Assembly (NCBI RefSeq): GCF_018760785.1
Contig: NZ_JAHHZO010000015.1
Span: forward strand, 49,134 to 113,133
DNA from: Rhizobium sp. CSW-27
Lineage (GTDB): Bacteria > Pseudomonadota > Alphaproteobacteria > Rhizobiales > Rhizobiaceae
Length of the DNA: 64,000 nt
Reading direction: 5' to 3'
Shown piece after piece: positions 24,581 through 33,251 of the stretch. The notes under the pieces are model-generated. The model saw nothing but the letters and a program-made list of their open reading frames with translations. It was not told where the DNA came from and searched no databases. Position numbers and translations under genes: made by a program. Position 1 is the first letter of the stretch. Each line of letters starts with the position of its first letter.

Positions 24581-26104
24581 ATGACACATAACGCACCGCC
24601 TCGTCGCTACGACGGTCTTCAAGTTTTCATGACCGAACTGGAAAAGCGGGGACGACTTCTCCGCGTCGCGCAGCCGGTGAGCCTTGTTCATGAGATTACC
24701 GAAATCCACAGGCGCGTCCTGGCAGAGGGAGGCCCGGCCTTGCTCTTTGAGCGCCCGGTCCGGTCGGACGGTGCAGTGTCAGAGATACCGCTGCTTGCCA
24801 ATCTGTTCGGCACGCGCGAGCGGATCGAACTTGGCTATGGCATCCCTGTCGGCAAGATCGGCGATCTCGCGGACCTTCTGGCCGAATTGCGCGAACCGAG
24901 GCCGCCGGCGTCGCTCCGGGATGCCCTGAAGAAGCTGCCTGTGCTTCGCTCCGCCATGGCGCTGGGATGCCGCAGGGTGTCTCACGCCGAATGCCAGGAT
25001 ATCGTGTTCGAAGGCGAGGCCGTTGATCTCAACCGACTGCCGATCCAGTGGTGCTGGCCCGGCGAACCGGCACCGCTGATCACCTGGGGGCTTGTCGTCA
25101 CCGCATCGCCCTCCGACCCCAGGGATGTCAATGTCGGCGTCTACCGGCTGCAAGCGCTGGATCGCAAGCGATTGATCACGCGCTGGCTTGCCCATCGTGG
25201 TGCTGCAAAACACTTCCGGCAGTGGCAGGCGGTGGGGCAGGATATGCCCATTGCGGTCGTGATCGGCGCTGATCCACAAACAATCCTCTCCGCCGTCATG
25301 CCGCTGCCGGAGACAATGAGCGAGCTTTCGTTCGCCGGTGTGCTCAGAGGAAAGCGCAGCCGCGTGGTACGGGCGCTCACCCAGCCCCTTGATATTCCAG
25401 CCACTGCAGAAATCGTTCTGGAGGGGACCGTTTCGATCGCGGACACCGCACTTGAGGGTCCCTATGGCGACCACACGGGCTACTACAATTCCGTCGAGCC
25501 GTTTCCCGTCATGACCTTGAGGGCGATGACGATGCGGCAGGATCCTGTTTACCTCTCGACCTTCACCGGCCGTCCACCAGACGAGCCTTCGGTGCTTGGA
25601 GAGGCGATGAATGCCCTCTTCCTTCCCATCGTCAAGCGCCAGTTTCCGGAGATCATTGATCTCTATCTGCCTCCAGAAGCCTGCTCCTACCGGGCGATCG
25701 TCGTCTCGATCGACAAGCGCTATCCAGGGCAAGCGCGTCGGATCATGCTCGGGCTTTGGTCGATGCTGCCGCAATTCAGCTATACCAAGCTCATCATCGT
25801 GGTCGATGCCGATGTTGACGTCAGAAACTGGAGCGATGTCATCTGGGCGCTTTCCACGCGGTTCGACGCCTCCCGCGATCTGGTGGTGGTGGATAACACA
25901 CCCATCGACTACCTCGATTTTGCCTCTCCCAAGCCTGGGCTCGGTGGAAAGCTCGGTCTCGATGCCACCAACAAGCTTGGCGCAGAAACCGATCGGGAAT
26001 GGGGCCGCGTGCTGCAAATGACGCCGGAGGTCTCGGCGCGCGTTGATGCGATCTGGCGCGAACTTGGACTTGGATCCCTCAAGACAAGGGAAGGTGAGCC
26101 ATGA
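24581..26104 (+). CDS. ubiD: UbiD-family decarboxylase
   Basis: 507 residues, usual length for UbiD. Recognisable segments are the N-terminal YDGLQVFMTELEKRGRL and EITEIHRRVLAEGGPALLFE, and the central EGPYGDHTGYY. UbiD removes the carboxyl group of the 4-hydroxybenzoate-derived ubiquinone precursor using prenylated FMN made by UbiX, encoded directly downstream with a 4-base overlap. ATG 24581 aligns with known UbiD starts; ATG 24509 and 24482 are in frame. The ubiD/X pair duplicates a function most bacteria keep elsewhere, suggesting a dedicated anaerobic set. Confidence 0.88.
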   Translation: MTHNAPPRRYDGLQVFMTELEKRGRLLRVAQPVSLVHEITEIHRRVLAEGGPALLFERPVRSDGAVSEIPLLANLFGTRERIELGYGIPVGKIGDLADLLAELREPRPPASLRDALKKLPVLRSAMALGCRRVSHAECQDIVFEGEAVDLNRLPIQWCWPGEPAPLITWGLVVTASPSDPRDVNVGVYRLQALDRKRLITRWLAHRGAAKHFRQWQAVGQDMPIAVVIGADPQTILSAVMPLPETMSELSFAGVLRGKRSRVVRALTQPLDIPATAEIVLEGTVSIADTALEGPYGDHTGYYNSVEPFPVMTLRAMTMRQDPVYLSTFTGRPPDEPSVLGEAMNALFLPIVKRQFPEIIDLYLPPEACSYRAIVVSIDKRYPGQARRIMLGLWSMLPQFSYTKLIIVVDADVDVRNWSDVIWALSTRFDASRDLVVVDNTPIDYLDFASPKPGLGGKLGLDATNKLGAETDREWGRVLQMTPEVSARVDAIWRELGLGSLKTREGEP

Positions 26105-26670
26105 TGCGGCGCGTCATTCTCGGCATGTCAGGCGCTTCGGGGGCGGCGATCGGTCTTCAGGTCGGTCGGCTCCTGGCCGCCATAGATAATGTGGAACTGC
26201 ATCTCGTCGTCACGTCAGCGGCGCGCCGGACAATCGCACATGAGGCGGGCAACGAGGCGATGGGGCGGCTGATCGGGCTCGCCACCCATTTCCATTCGGA
26301 AAGCGATATCGGTGCATCGATTGCCAGCGGATCGTTCCGCACGGCCGGTATGATCGTCGCCCCTTGTTCGATGCGGTCTCTTGCCGCCATCGCGACTGGG
26401 ATCACCGATAACCTCCTCACCCGGGCGGCCGATGTGCAGCTCAAGGAGCGTCGCAGGCTGGTTCTGCTTGCCCGCGAAACGCCGCTGCATCTCGCGCACT
26501 TGCGCAATATGGTCGCGGTGACCGAGATGGGGGCCGTGGTGATGCCGCCGGTCCCCTCTTTCTACCGCAATCCAGCGAGCGTGGAGGATCTCGTCGCCCA
26601 TATTGCGGCTCGTGCCGTGGATCTGCTCGGGTTGACGGATGCACCCTTGATACCGGAGTGGAGAGGGTGA
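26101..26670 (+). CDS. ubiX: UbiX flavin prenyltransferase
   Basis: 189 residues. The Rossmann-like start GMSGASGAAIGLQVGRLL and the MIVAPCSMRSLAAIATGITDNLL segment with its following KERRRLVLLARETPLH are diagnostic for UbiX. The enzyme makes prenylated FMN for UbiD. The start overlaps the ubiD stop (ATGA), and AAGGTGAG serves as ribosome site. It converges with the nnrS gene 19 bases away. Confidence 0.92.
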   Translation: MMRRVILGMSGASGAAIGLQVGRLLAAIDNVELHLVVTSAARRTIAHEAGNEAMGRLIGLATHFHSESDIGASIASGSFRTAGMIVAPCSMRSLAAIATGITDNLLTRAADVQLKERRRLVLLARETPLHLAHLRNMVAVTEMGAVVMPPVPSFYRNPASVEDLVAHIAARAVDLLGLTDAPLIPEWRG

Positions 26671-26689
26671 GGGCGCTCATGGCTCCCTC

Positions 26690-27880
26690 CTATCCCTTTC
26701 GCGCTATCAACGGCATGTAGAAGACCACGTAACCCAGGAATGCCACGATCCAGGCAAGGCCTGCGATCGGCAATAGCAGCATGGTGTGCTGCGGCCAAAT
26801 TGCGACCAGGATCCTCAGCAGTGCCGAGAGGATGATTGGTGCATAGATGAGCCAGGTTGTTGAGTGCGGGGACGTTAAAGCCTGGCCCGTATGGCCTCTC
26901 GTGGCGCGGGTCATCACCGCCAGCGTTACGACCCCGACCCCACCTGTCGTCCAGGCATGGATGCCTGCCGAAGCGAAGCCGGAGTGGTCCAACAGCATTG
27001 ACAGGCCGGTCAGCAAAAAGCCTAAGGGAATGAAGAGATAGCCGACATGCAGGATCGTCACGAGGGGCTCCCCGAGCGTGCGCTCGGGGCACCATCTTGC
27101 CTGTCGCACGAGATGAGCAAGGCTGGCGACAAGCATCAGCAGCCCCGTGGGAAACCGGAGGCTTTCAAAACCGCCGCCGACAGCGATCCACATCGCCAGT
27201 GAAAAGCTTCCAAGGATCATGACGGCGAGATCGAAAGGGGCGAAACTCTGCGGCAACCGCCCTGGATTGTTCGCCTTCAGCCAGTTGCCGGTAAATGCCG
27301 GAATAATGCGCCCTGCAACCAGAGAGATGAGGATGAGGATCGCAGACAGCGCCAGACGATCGGCCATTTCGACGCGACCGTAGCGCTCGATCTCGTGATG
27401 GAAAAGCACCTGAGCGGCGCTCAGGAGCGCGAGAACGGCGACGATCTTGTAGTTGCGTCGGTTCGAGGCAGCGACAAGTTCTTTCAGAACGAAGATGGCG
27501 AGCACTGGCAGGAAGGCCAGCGCAACGAGTGTTGCGCCGAGCATGCCGGTCCATTCTGAAAAACTGATCGTCAGCCGCCCGGCGATCCAGAGAAGAAACA
27601 GCGCCAGAAGCGGTATGCCCGTCAAACCGGGCCTGCCGGTCCAGTTCGGCACGGCGGTGAGAAGAAACCCTGCTATCACGGCTGGGACAAAGCCGAAGAG
27701 GAGCTCGTGCTGGTGCCAGGCAACCGGGGGCAAGAGGGTCGGAACATCCATGAAGCCGAGGAACCACGGGACCCAGATAGCGATGGAGACGGCGGCCAAA
27801 AGCGCGCTGCCTGGAAAGAACAGGCGGAAGCCTCCAGACAGGAGACGCTGTGGGATGGACGGGCCTGGAAATTTGGTCAT
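26690..27880 (-). CDS. nnrS: NnrS-family heme-copper membrane protein
   Basis: 396 residues, about twelve hydrophobic segments. WHQHELLFGFVPAVIAGFLLTAVPNWTGRP near residues 55-80 (given in parts) is the NnrS signature; histidines there bind heme and copper. NnrS protects cells from NO stress and is controlled by NnrR in other denitrifiers. This is the last gene of an operon that begins with an ABC transporter; it starts two bases after the preceding gene. Confidence 0.9.
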   Translation of the reverse strand: MTKFPGPSIPQRLLSGGFRLFFPGSALLAAVSIAIWVPWFLGFMDVPTLLPPVAWHQHELLFGFVPAVIAGFLLTAVPNWTGRPGLTGIPLLALFLLWIAGRLTISFSEWTGMLGATLVALAFLPVLAIFVLKELVAASNRRNYKIVAVLALLSAAQVLFHHEIERYGRVEMADRLALSAILILISLVAGRIIPAFTGNWLKANNPGRLPQSFAPFDLAVMILGSFSLAMWIAVGGGFESLRFPTGLLMLVASLAHLVRQARWCPERTLGEPLVTILHVGYLFIPLGFLLTGLSMLLDHSGFASAGIHAWTTGGVGVVTLAVMTRATRGHTGQALTSPHSTTWLIYAPIILSALLRILVAIWPQHTMLLLPIAGLAWIVAFLGYVVFYMPLIARKG

Positions 27881-27881
27881 G

Positions 27882-29102
27882 TCAGCACCTTTCCTGATCG
27901 ACCGTTTCCGGTGACCAGAGCAGAGGAATATAGGCCTTGGCCCAAAGGAGAAATGAGAGCGAAAACAGCGCAGAGGTCAGACCGTAAGCGCCGAAGGGCA
28001 GGGAGAGGGACGGCGCGAATTCCGGGAGGATCCGGAGAAGCACCGACAGGACCAGAAGCTGGATCGCCATCCGGGTTGTCTTCGAAAAGCGCAGCGGTTG
28101 ACCGGTATGGAGCAGGCCTGCAATCGACAACACCTGCAGGACGCCGAGACCTAGCCCGCCCATCAGCGCCAGATGCAGCCCGCCCAGCCAGGGCAGAGGC
28201 AGGCCAATGAGGCTAAGGCCGCAGATGAGAAGGCCGGTGCCAGCCAGCGCACTCGACAGCCAAAGACCGCCAAGTTCGAAGGAAAAGCCTTCGCGCCCCA
28301 CAAACCCCTCGGCAACCCGATCGAGAAAGGCTGCACCGGCAGCCAACATCAGATAGCCGCGCACGGCGTCCGAGAGCGTGGCTGCCTCTGCCACGATCAC
28401 CAGCATGGTCAACCCCGCTGAGAGATGGACCCGGCCCGGATGCGGTCTGTAGGGCGAGGTCTTTTCCGTCGGATCGAGGATCAGGTTGGTCACCGGCACG
28501 GTGATGCGGGCAAGGGCGAGACCGAGCAGGCCGAGAAGCGCGAACCCGAGAATTCTGATCGCGCTTTCCGACAGATCGTAGAGTTCAAAGGCCATTGCGA
28601 TCCGCAGCATGGCCGCAGCCGCAGCAAAGGCGGTGACGAACAAGACGAAGCCCAGGAGATCTGTGCTCTTCTTGCTCCAGGACAGGCGCAGCGCATAGGC
28701 GAGCAGGAACAGTATCCAGGCCTGATCGAACATCAGACCGATCAGCCAGCCGCTCTCGACGGCAAGCAAGCCGAGCACTCGTGCGCCAGCCCAGAGGCCC
28801 GCAAACAGGAAAAGTGGACGGCCGCTAATCCGCCGCGTGTCCGTCCATTCCGGCAGTGCAGAGGTGAGGAAGCCTAAAAGCGCGGCTCCAAAGGAGCCGA
28901 CCAGCATTTCCTGCGCGTGCCAGTGGGCGGGAAGAGACGAGGAAGCAAATGGCAGGTCGAGAGACCAAACGACCACCCAGAGAAACGGCCAGAGTGCCGC
29001 ATGCAAGGCGGCAAGTGGAAACATCAACCTCAGACCTTCGGCGGACATTGCCCTGGCAAGATCGGCCGAGGGAAGCATGCGTATGGCTGGAAGCACACTC
29101 AT
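27882..29102 (-). CDS. Second, divergent NnrS-family membrane protein
   Basis: 406 residues with about twelve hydrophobic segments. HWHAQEMLVGSFGAALLGFLTSALPEWTDTR near residues 60-90 corresponds to the NnrS signature, but with W-H-A-Q in place of W-H-Q-H and E-W-T-D in place of N-W-T-G, so it forms a separate subfamily. It overlaps the ABC ATPase gene by 4 bases and is followed directly by a canonical NnrS. Role in NO or copper handling is inferred. Confidence 0.82.
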   Translation of the reverse strand: MSVLPAIRMLPSADLARAMSAEGLRLMFPLAALHAALWPFLWVVVWSLDLPFASSSLPAHWHAQEMLVGSFGAALLGFLTSALPEWTDTRRISGRPLFLFAGLWAGARVLGLLAVESGWLIGLMFDQAWILFLLAYALRLSWSKKSTDLLGFVLFVTAFAAAAAMLRIAMAFELYDLSESAIRILGFALLGLLGLALARITVPVTNLILDPTEKTSPYRPHPGRVHLSAGLTMLVIVAEAATLSDAVRGYLMLAAGAAFLDRVAEGFVGREGFSFELGGLWLSSALAGTGLLICGLSLIGLPLPWLGGLHLALMGGLGLGVLQVLSIAGLLHTGQPLRFSKTTRMAIQLLVLSVLLRILPEFAPSLSLPFGAYGLTSALFSLSFLLWAKAYIPLLWSPETVDQERC

Positions 29103-29848
29103 GCCAGCCTCCGCTCGTCATGTTCTTCCACGACGGCAAACAGCGGATGATCGGAGATGAGCCTTCGCGCCGTCTCGAAAATCATCTCCTCACTGCGATG
29201 CCCCGGTGTCTCGGGAACAGCGACGCAGTCGAGAATTCCATGGCCGTAGCGATCGAGAACCGCGATCCGGTGGCAGATCCGCAGCGCTTCATGGATGTCA
29301 TGGGTGATGAAGAGCCCGCCCTTGCCGCTGTTCGAGACCGTGGCGACAACGAGATCCTGCATCCGTCGTCGCAAGGCGGCATCGAGTGCGGTGAAGGGCT
29401 CGTCGAAATAGAGGAAATCGGGGTCGGCGACGAGCGCACGGGCAAGCGCCGTGCGCTGGCGCATGCCACCCGACAACTGCGATGGAAACTTTTGCCAGTC
29501 GCTCTCTTCCAGCGATACGCGATCACAGGCCGCTGCAGTTCTTACCCTTCGCTCGGACCGCGCCACTGGGAGGCCGGATAGGCCGAGTGCCACGTTGGCT
29601 TCGACCGTTGCCCATGGGAGGAGGCGCGGTTCCTGAAAGACGAAAGCGCAGCGCGCATAGCCTCGCTCGACCTGGCCGTGGCGGGGGATAATCAGCCCGG
29701 CGGCGATCTGGGCAAGCGTGCTCTTGCCGCAACCGGATGGTCCGACCAGCGCGACCATTTCCCCCTGGCTGACCTGCAGACTGACCTGTTCGAGAACGGG
29801 GCGGCCGAGAAAAACGTGCCCCACGGCTTTGAGCTGGAGGAGGGTCAT
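29099..29848 (-). CDS. ABC transporter ATPase (NitT/TauT type)
   Basis: 249 residues. Walker A VGPSGCGKST, Q-loop FVFQEPRLLPW, signature LSGGMRQRTALARAL, Walker B FLYFDEPFTALD and H-loop THDIHEAL are all present. The type is that of nitrate/sulfonate/taurine importers. The start ATG 29848 overlaps the permease stop by 4 bases (ATGA). The open frame continues upstream far into the permease gene in a wrong frame and is not coding there. Confidence 0.9.
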   Translation of the reverse strand: MTLLQLKAVGHVFLGRPVLEQVSLQVSQGEMVALVGPSGCGKSTLAQIAAGLIIPRHGQVERGYARCAFVFQEPRLLPWATVEANVALGLSGLPVARSERRVRTAAACDRVSLEESDWQKFPSQLSGGMRQRTALARALVADPDFLYFDEPFTALDAALRRRMQDLVVATVSNSGKGGLFITHDIHEALRICHRIAVLDRYGHGILDCVAVPETPGHRSEEMIFETARRLISDHPLFAVVEEHDERRLA

Positions 29849-30651
29849 CGGCGTACGCCCCAGGGTTGGGCGGCTTCCCGCCATGCCTCGGCTTCGGCGC
29901 GCAGAGGCTGAACAATTCCATATTCGACGCTGATCAGCGCAATGACCGACAGGAGGATCCACGCAAGAGCTGCTTCCACATCGAGTGCGGAACGGGCATT
30001 GGCGAGCGCGCCTCCTATCCCGCCGGCATTGGCCAGCAACTCGGCCATGACTGCTGCCTTGAAAGCCGTGCCCAGTGCCATGACCAAAGCAGGAAATAAC
30101 GCATGAAGCGTTTGCCGTAGGGATATCTGAAACAGGCGGGCCAGCCACGACAGGCCGGCCATACGGGCCATGTCTTCCAATCCCCGGTCTCGTGTCTGGA
30201 TGGCCTCGGCTGCACCAACAAAGACAAGCGGCAATGCGGCGATAGCCGCGGTGGCAATGACCGTTCCGGCCCCCATGCCGAACCAGATCATCAGAAGGAC
30301 GATCCAGGCGATTGGCGGGACGCCGATCAGCAAGGTTACTTGCGGACGCGCAAGCCTCATGATCGCCGGATGGTATCCGGCCACCACGCCTGCCATCGTT
30401 CCAAACACGGCGGCGAGTGAAAAGCCGCCGAGCGCCCTCAAGCTCGTCGACAGCACCAACATCTGATTGTCGGGGTCTGCTGCTAGCTTGAACAGGGTCT
30501 GGATCGTCTCGGCCGGTGCTGGCAACACGAAGCTGCCATAGGCTTCGGCTCCGAGCTGCCAAACGGCTGCAAAGACGGCAAGGCCGCTGAAACCCGCCCA
30601 GCCGGACCAGAGGAAGCGCGCCACCCTTCCCGCACGATAAGCTAGGCTCAT
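29845..30651 (-). CDS. ABC transporter permease (NitT/TauT type)
   Basis: 268 residues with about six membrane segments. The ABC-ATPase docking loop DMARMAGLSWLARLFQISLRQTLHA (in two parts) follows the EAA pattern of binding-protein-dependent permeases. It lies between the binding-protein gene (12-base gap) and the ATPase gene (4-base overlap). The substrate is unknown; nitrate, nitrite or an organic anion are possible by family. Confidence 0.88.
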   Translation of the reverse strand: MSLAYRAGRVARFLWSGWAGFSGLAVFAAVWQLGAEAYGSFVLPAPAETIQTLFKLAADPDNQMLVLSTSLRALGGFSLAAVFGTMAGVVAGYHPAIMRLARPQVTLLIGVPPIAWIVLLMIWFGMGAGTVIATAAIAALPLVFVGAAEAIQTRDRGLEDMARMAGLSWLARLFQISLRQTLHALFPALVMALGTAFKAAVMAELLANAGGIGGALANARSALDVEAALAWILLSVIALISVEYGIVQPLRAEAEAWREAAQPWGVRR

Positions 30652-30663
30652 GATGATCCCGCC

Positions 30664-31701
30664 CTACAGATAAAGTGACGCGTCCGGCATGCGACCGCCC
30701 ACCATATCGAGATGCCTCTGTGCCACGGCTTTGAGCAGGGTCTCGATCGGTCCGCGAGCGTCCCGAGCGGCAATGGCGACGAGGTTCGAATAGGGGATCG
30801 ACGCCTCCAGAACAGGCCATGGGAGTTCAAGTGCCGATGCGGCCTGGCTCGCAGCCGCTGCCGGATTGGCGTTCACCTCGACTGCTGCCCGTGCAAGTCC
30901 CGCAAGAAGCGCGGTCGCCTGTTCCGGATGATCGTCCAGGAAGTTTTGCGTCAGGGCGAGACCTGCCTGGGGCAGGACCGGCGTACTTGCGGTGACCTTA
31001 CCCCATTCCTTCTGCATGTCGATGACGCGGTGAAGCGCCTGACCACCGGTACTGGCCTTGAAGATGGCGGCAGAGACTGCCGGTTCGGGTAGGAGCGCCG
31101 TGTCGATACGCCCTGCGAGCAGCATCTGCACAGCTTCGATCGGCGTGCCGGCCCGCTCTACCTTGACCTTGCCGGTCATCCGATGATGGGTAAGGGCCGC
31201 ATCGAAGACGAGTTCCGGCGTGTCATTGGGGAATGGCACGGTTACACTTTGACCTTCGAGATCTGCGAAAGCCGCGATCTTATCGTTGCGCGACACCATA
31301 TAGAGAAGACCATTGGTCATTACGCTGGCCAGTTTCAGGCCAAGGCCGCGCGTATGGAGATTTGCCGCCGCCGTTGTCGGCATGACTACGGCTCTCATGG
31401 ATCCGGACGACAGGCCCGCCCGCATTTCATCGGGCGTGCGCCAGACCCTAAACTCCACCTTATCTGCGACGTTGCGCAGCAGGCCTTTGCCAACCGCATA
31501 GGCCAGCGTGATCGATGGTCCGGCAGGAGGGCCGAAGAGGACGAGTTGGTCGAGGGAGGAAGCGCGTGCCCGTGTGTTGAGGAAGGGAAGGGCAAGGGTC
31601 GCTGCGATGCCAGCGCATAAAGTGCGACGGGTTGTTGCATAGCCTGCCGCGTCGGCCTCAATGATATTCGTCTCGCTGACCTGTTTCAGGGTGTTGGGCA
31701 T
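30664..31701 (-). CDS. ABC transporter substrate-binding protein (NitT/TauT type)
   Basis: 345 residues. An N-terminal export signal follows a twin-arginine-like TTRRTLCAGIAATLALPFL, ending near ARA-SS around residue 48. The mature domain contains the NMT1/TauA-type features GSMRAVVMPTTAAANL and PNDTPELVFDAALTHH. It opens an operon running through permease, ATPase and two NnrS-family genes. A TTG-N8-CAA site lies 58 bases upstream. Binding to a small anion is a family-level guess. Confidence 0.85.
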   Translation of the reverse strand: MPNTLKQVSETNIIEADAAGYATTRRTLCAGIAATLALPFLNTRARASSLDQLVLFGPPAGPSITLAYAVGKGLLRNVADKVEFRVWRTPDEMRAGLSSGSMRAVVMPTTAAANLHTRGLGLKLASVMTNGLLYMVSRNDKIAAFADLEGQSVTVPFPNDTPELVFDAALTHHRMTGKVKVERAGTPIEAVQMLLAGRIDTALLPEPAVSAAIFKASTGGQALHRVIDMQKEWGKVTASTPVLPQAGLALTQNFLDDHPEQATALLAGLARAAVEVNANPAAAASQAASALELPWPVLEASIPYSNLVAIAARDARGPIETLLKAVAQRHLDMVGGRMPDASLYL

Positions 31702-31758
31702 CCCGCTCTCCGAAAATTGATTTATTTACTCATGTTATAGCCGTCCGCGCGCGGATGT

Positions 31759-31772
31759 TTGACGTAGAGCAA
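31759..31772. promoter_or_regulatory. FNR/NnrR-type box upstream of the ABC-nnrS operon
   Basis: TTGACGTAGAGCAA fits TTG-N8-CAA, 58 bases before the binding-protein start. The inner bases are weaker than in the nirK and ric sites. Confidence 0.5.
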
Positions 31773-31804
31773 GTAGTGTGTGGAATTACCGGCTGGAATC
31801 GTTC

Positions 31805-32488
31805 TCAGATGTCGAGCGCGAGAATCGGGTCTGCGCCAAACAGGGCGGCATGGCCTCCCGCGAGCAGCCAGAGTGTGACAAGCAGCGTCACGGCGAACCC
31901 GGCTACCAAATGTCCATCCAGACGCAACTTGGCGCGTCCTGAGAAAAGGGCGCTCAACGGAAATATGGATGTTGATCTCTCGATTGGTGACCAGTGGGCC
32001 CCCATCCTGCGCCTTGCGCGCTTTTCCGCGACAAGGATACCGACAGCAGAAAACAGACCGAGGCCACCGAAGACAAGGAGCGATCTGGTATCACCGTTTG
32101 CTGCGAGGTGGCCGAGAGACCAGAGGAAAAATCCCCACAAGACCGGATGGCGGGTGAGAGTTGTAATCGCGCCAGGTGTAGTGCCTGTCATGAAGCTGAT
32201 AGATGCGGGATTGGGGCTGATAAGGCCTGCCGTGACCAGGAAGAGCCCGAGTGGCGACAACACGAAATTGGCAAGGGCGTTCCGGGAATCCGGCCGCCAG
32301 AGTTCGACATATTCGGTGCTCCAGGCCGCATGCAGGACCCAAATCAGGAGTGCCACGGATGTTGTCGAATAGACCACAAGGTAGAGCCGCAATCCAAGTG
32401 CTGCGGTCAGCTTTCCCCGGATGGTTGGTAAGGCAGGCACCGAATGCAACACCAAGAATACTGCAAGTGCAAGAACGACCTCAGTCAT
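31805..32488 (-). CDS. nnrU: NnrU-family membrane protein
   Basis: 227 residues, about six membrane segments. FMTGTTPGAITTLTRHPVLWGFFLWSLGHL near the middle (given in parts) is the NnrU signature with conserved histidines. NnrU is associated with NO reduction in rhizobia and Rhodobacter. ATG 32488 overlaps the hemerythrin stop by 4 bases; the frame upstream to 32623 is not coding. Last gene of a three-gene operon divergent from norEF. Confidence 0.88.
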   Translation of the reverse strand: MTEVVLALAVFLVLHSVPALPTIRGKLTAALGLRLYLVVYSTTSVALLIWVLHAAWSTEYVELWRPDSRNALANFVLSPLGLFLVTAGLISPNPASISFMTGTTPGAITTLTRHPVLWGFFLWSLGHLAANGDTRSLLVFGGLGLFSAVGILVAEKRARRRMGAHWSPIERSTSIFPLSALFSGRAKLRLDGHLVAGFAVTLLVTLWLLAGGHAALFGADPILALDI

Positions 32489-32961
32489 GCTGGGAACACC
32501 TGCGTTTCGGGTTCCACGTTTAGGAGCTGCTGCAGCAGCATCTGCTCCGCAGTTATATGGCGCCGGACAGCTTCCTGAAAACCGCGAACCATATGGGCCA
32601 CCGTTTGAAGGCTTAGTCGGCATCGTTTGCGCGCGACAGCGGCCAAAGTGAGGGATAGCTCACGGGCCGCGCGACGGTCGACGCGATGTTCGGACTTGAC
32701 CTGATCGAGAAGAAGCGAGCCGAAGCAGGAGCCGGCATGCAGCTCGAGTTCGGGGTAGAACTTTTGCTCCTCCAGCGTGTGGGCGGCGGCGACCAACGGT
32801 CCAATGTGCTTGGCAACCTTCTGGATACCACGTGGGATCTCACCTGTGTCAAAGTCCGCGGCCAATTCCTCCAGCTTCAAGCAGAGAATGAGAAGATCGC
32901 GGTGCTTGTCCTCGAGCGCCCTGACCTCGGTTGCCGTCAGGCTGGATCCATTCATTTTCAT
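32485..32961 (-). CDS. Hemerythrin-like (HHE) protein
   Basis: 158 residues. Helical histidine/glutamate motifs (EDKHRDLLILC, AAHTLEEQKFYPEL, SEHRVDRRAA and VRRHITAEQMLL) form a four-helix hemerythrin domain. AAGGAGG lies before ATG 32961, which settles the start. It is coupled to nnrU by a 4-base overlap. A role in NO or O2 binding is likely but not shown. Confidence 0.82.
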   Translation of the reverse strand: MKMNGSSLTATEVRALEDKHRDLLILCLKLEELAADFDTGEIPRGIQKVAKHIGPLVAAAHTLEEQKFYPELELHAGSCFGSLLLDQVKSEHRVDRRAARELSLTLAAVARKRCRLSLQTVAHMVRGFQEAVRRHITAEQMLLQQLLNVEPETQVFPA

Positions 32962-32971
32962 AAGTTCCTCC

Positions 32972-33127
32972 TTATTGGCCGAGAAACAGGACGACGCCGA
33001 TCGCAAGCGAAGCCAGGACGGCGGCTAGCGTGCCTCCGCCCTGGAGCACGCCCATGCGCTTCAGCATCAAGGCAAAGCCCATGATGACAGGCGTCGCAAC
33101 GACAAGGCCGATCTGTGCATCCGTCAT
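32972..33127 (-). CDS. Small membrane protein upstream of the hemerythrin gene
   Basis: 51 residues, two hydrophobic segments (IGLVVATPVIMGFALMLKR and GTLAAVLASLAIGVVLFLG). AAGGAA precedes ATG 33127 by about nine bases. First gene of the nnrU operon, with a TTG-N8-CAA site 57 bases upstream. No family recognised; a small assembly or regulatory subunit for a membrane NO-related complex is possible. Confidence 0.6.
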   Translation of the reverse strand: MTDAQIGLVVATPVIMGFALMLKRMGVLQGGGTLAAVLASLAIGVVLFLGQ

Positions 33128-33183
33128 TTCAGTCGTTTCCTTCTGTTCAGGAAGCACTCTGCCTTGTCTTTCGTCAGTCTTCT

Positions 33184-33197
33184 TTGCGCTCCCACAA
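33184..33197. promoter_or_regulatory. FNR/NnrR-type box between the nnrU operon and norE
   Basis: TTGCGCTCCCACAA fits TTG-N8-CAA, flanked by C and G to give CTTTG/CAAAG symmetry. It lies 55-57 bases from both divergent starts, an ideal shared site. Confidence 0.6.
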
Positions 33198-33251
33198 AGA
33201 GCGCTTCGAATTTTTCTTTAGAACCGATCCCGACCAACGGGAGATCTGACC

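Noticed and set aside
24779..26017. 412-codon minus-strand frame
   Set aside because: It lies fully opposite ubiD, whose protein is clearly conserved.
29849..30820. Upstream extension of the ABC ATPase frame
   Set aside because: It overlaps the permease in another frame; the conserved ATPase starts at 29848 with a 4-base overlap.
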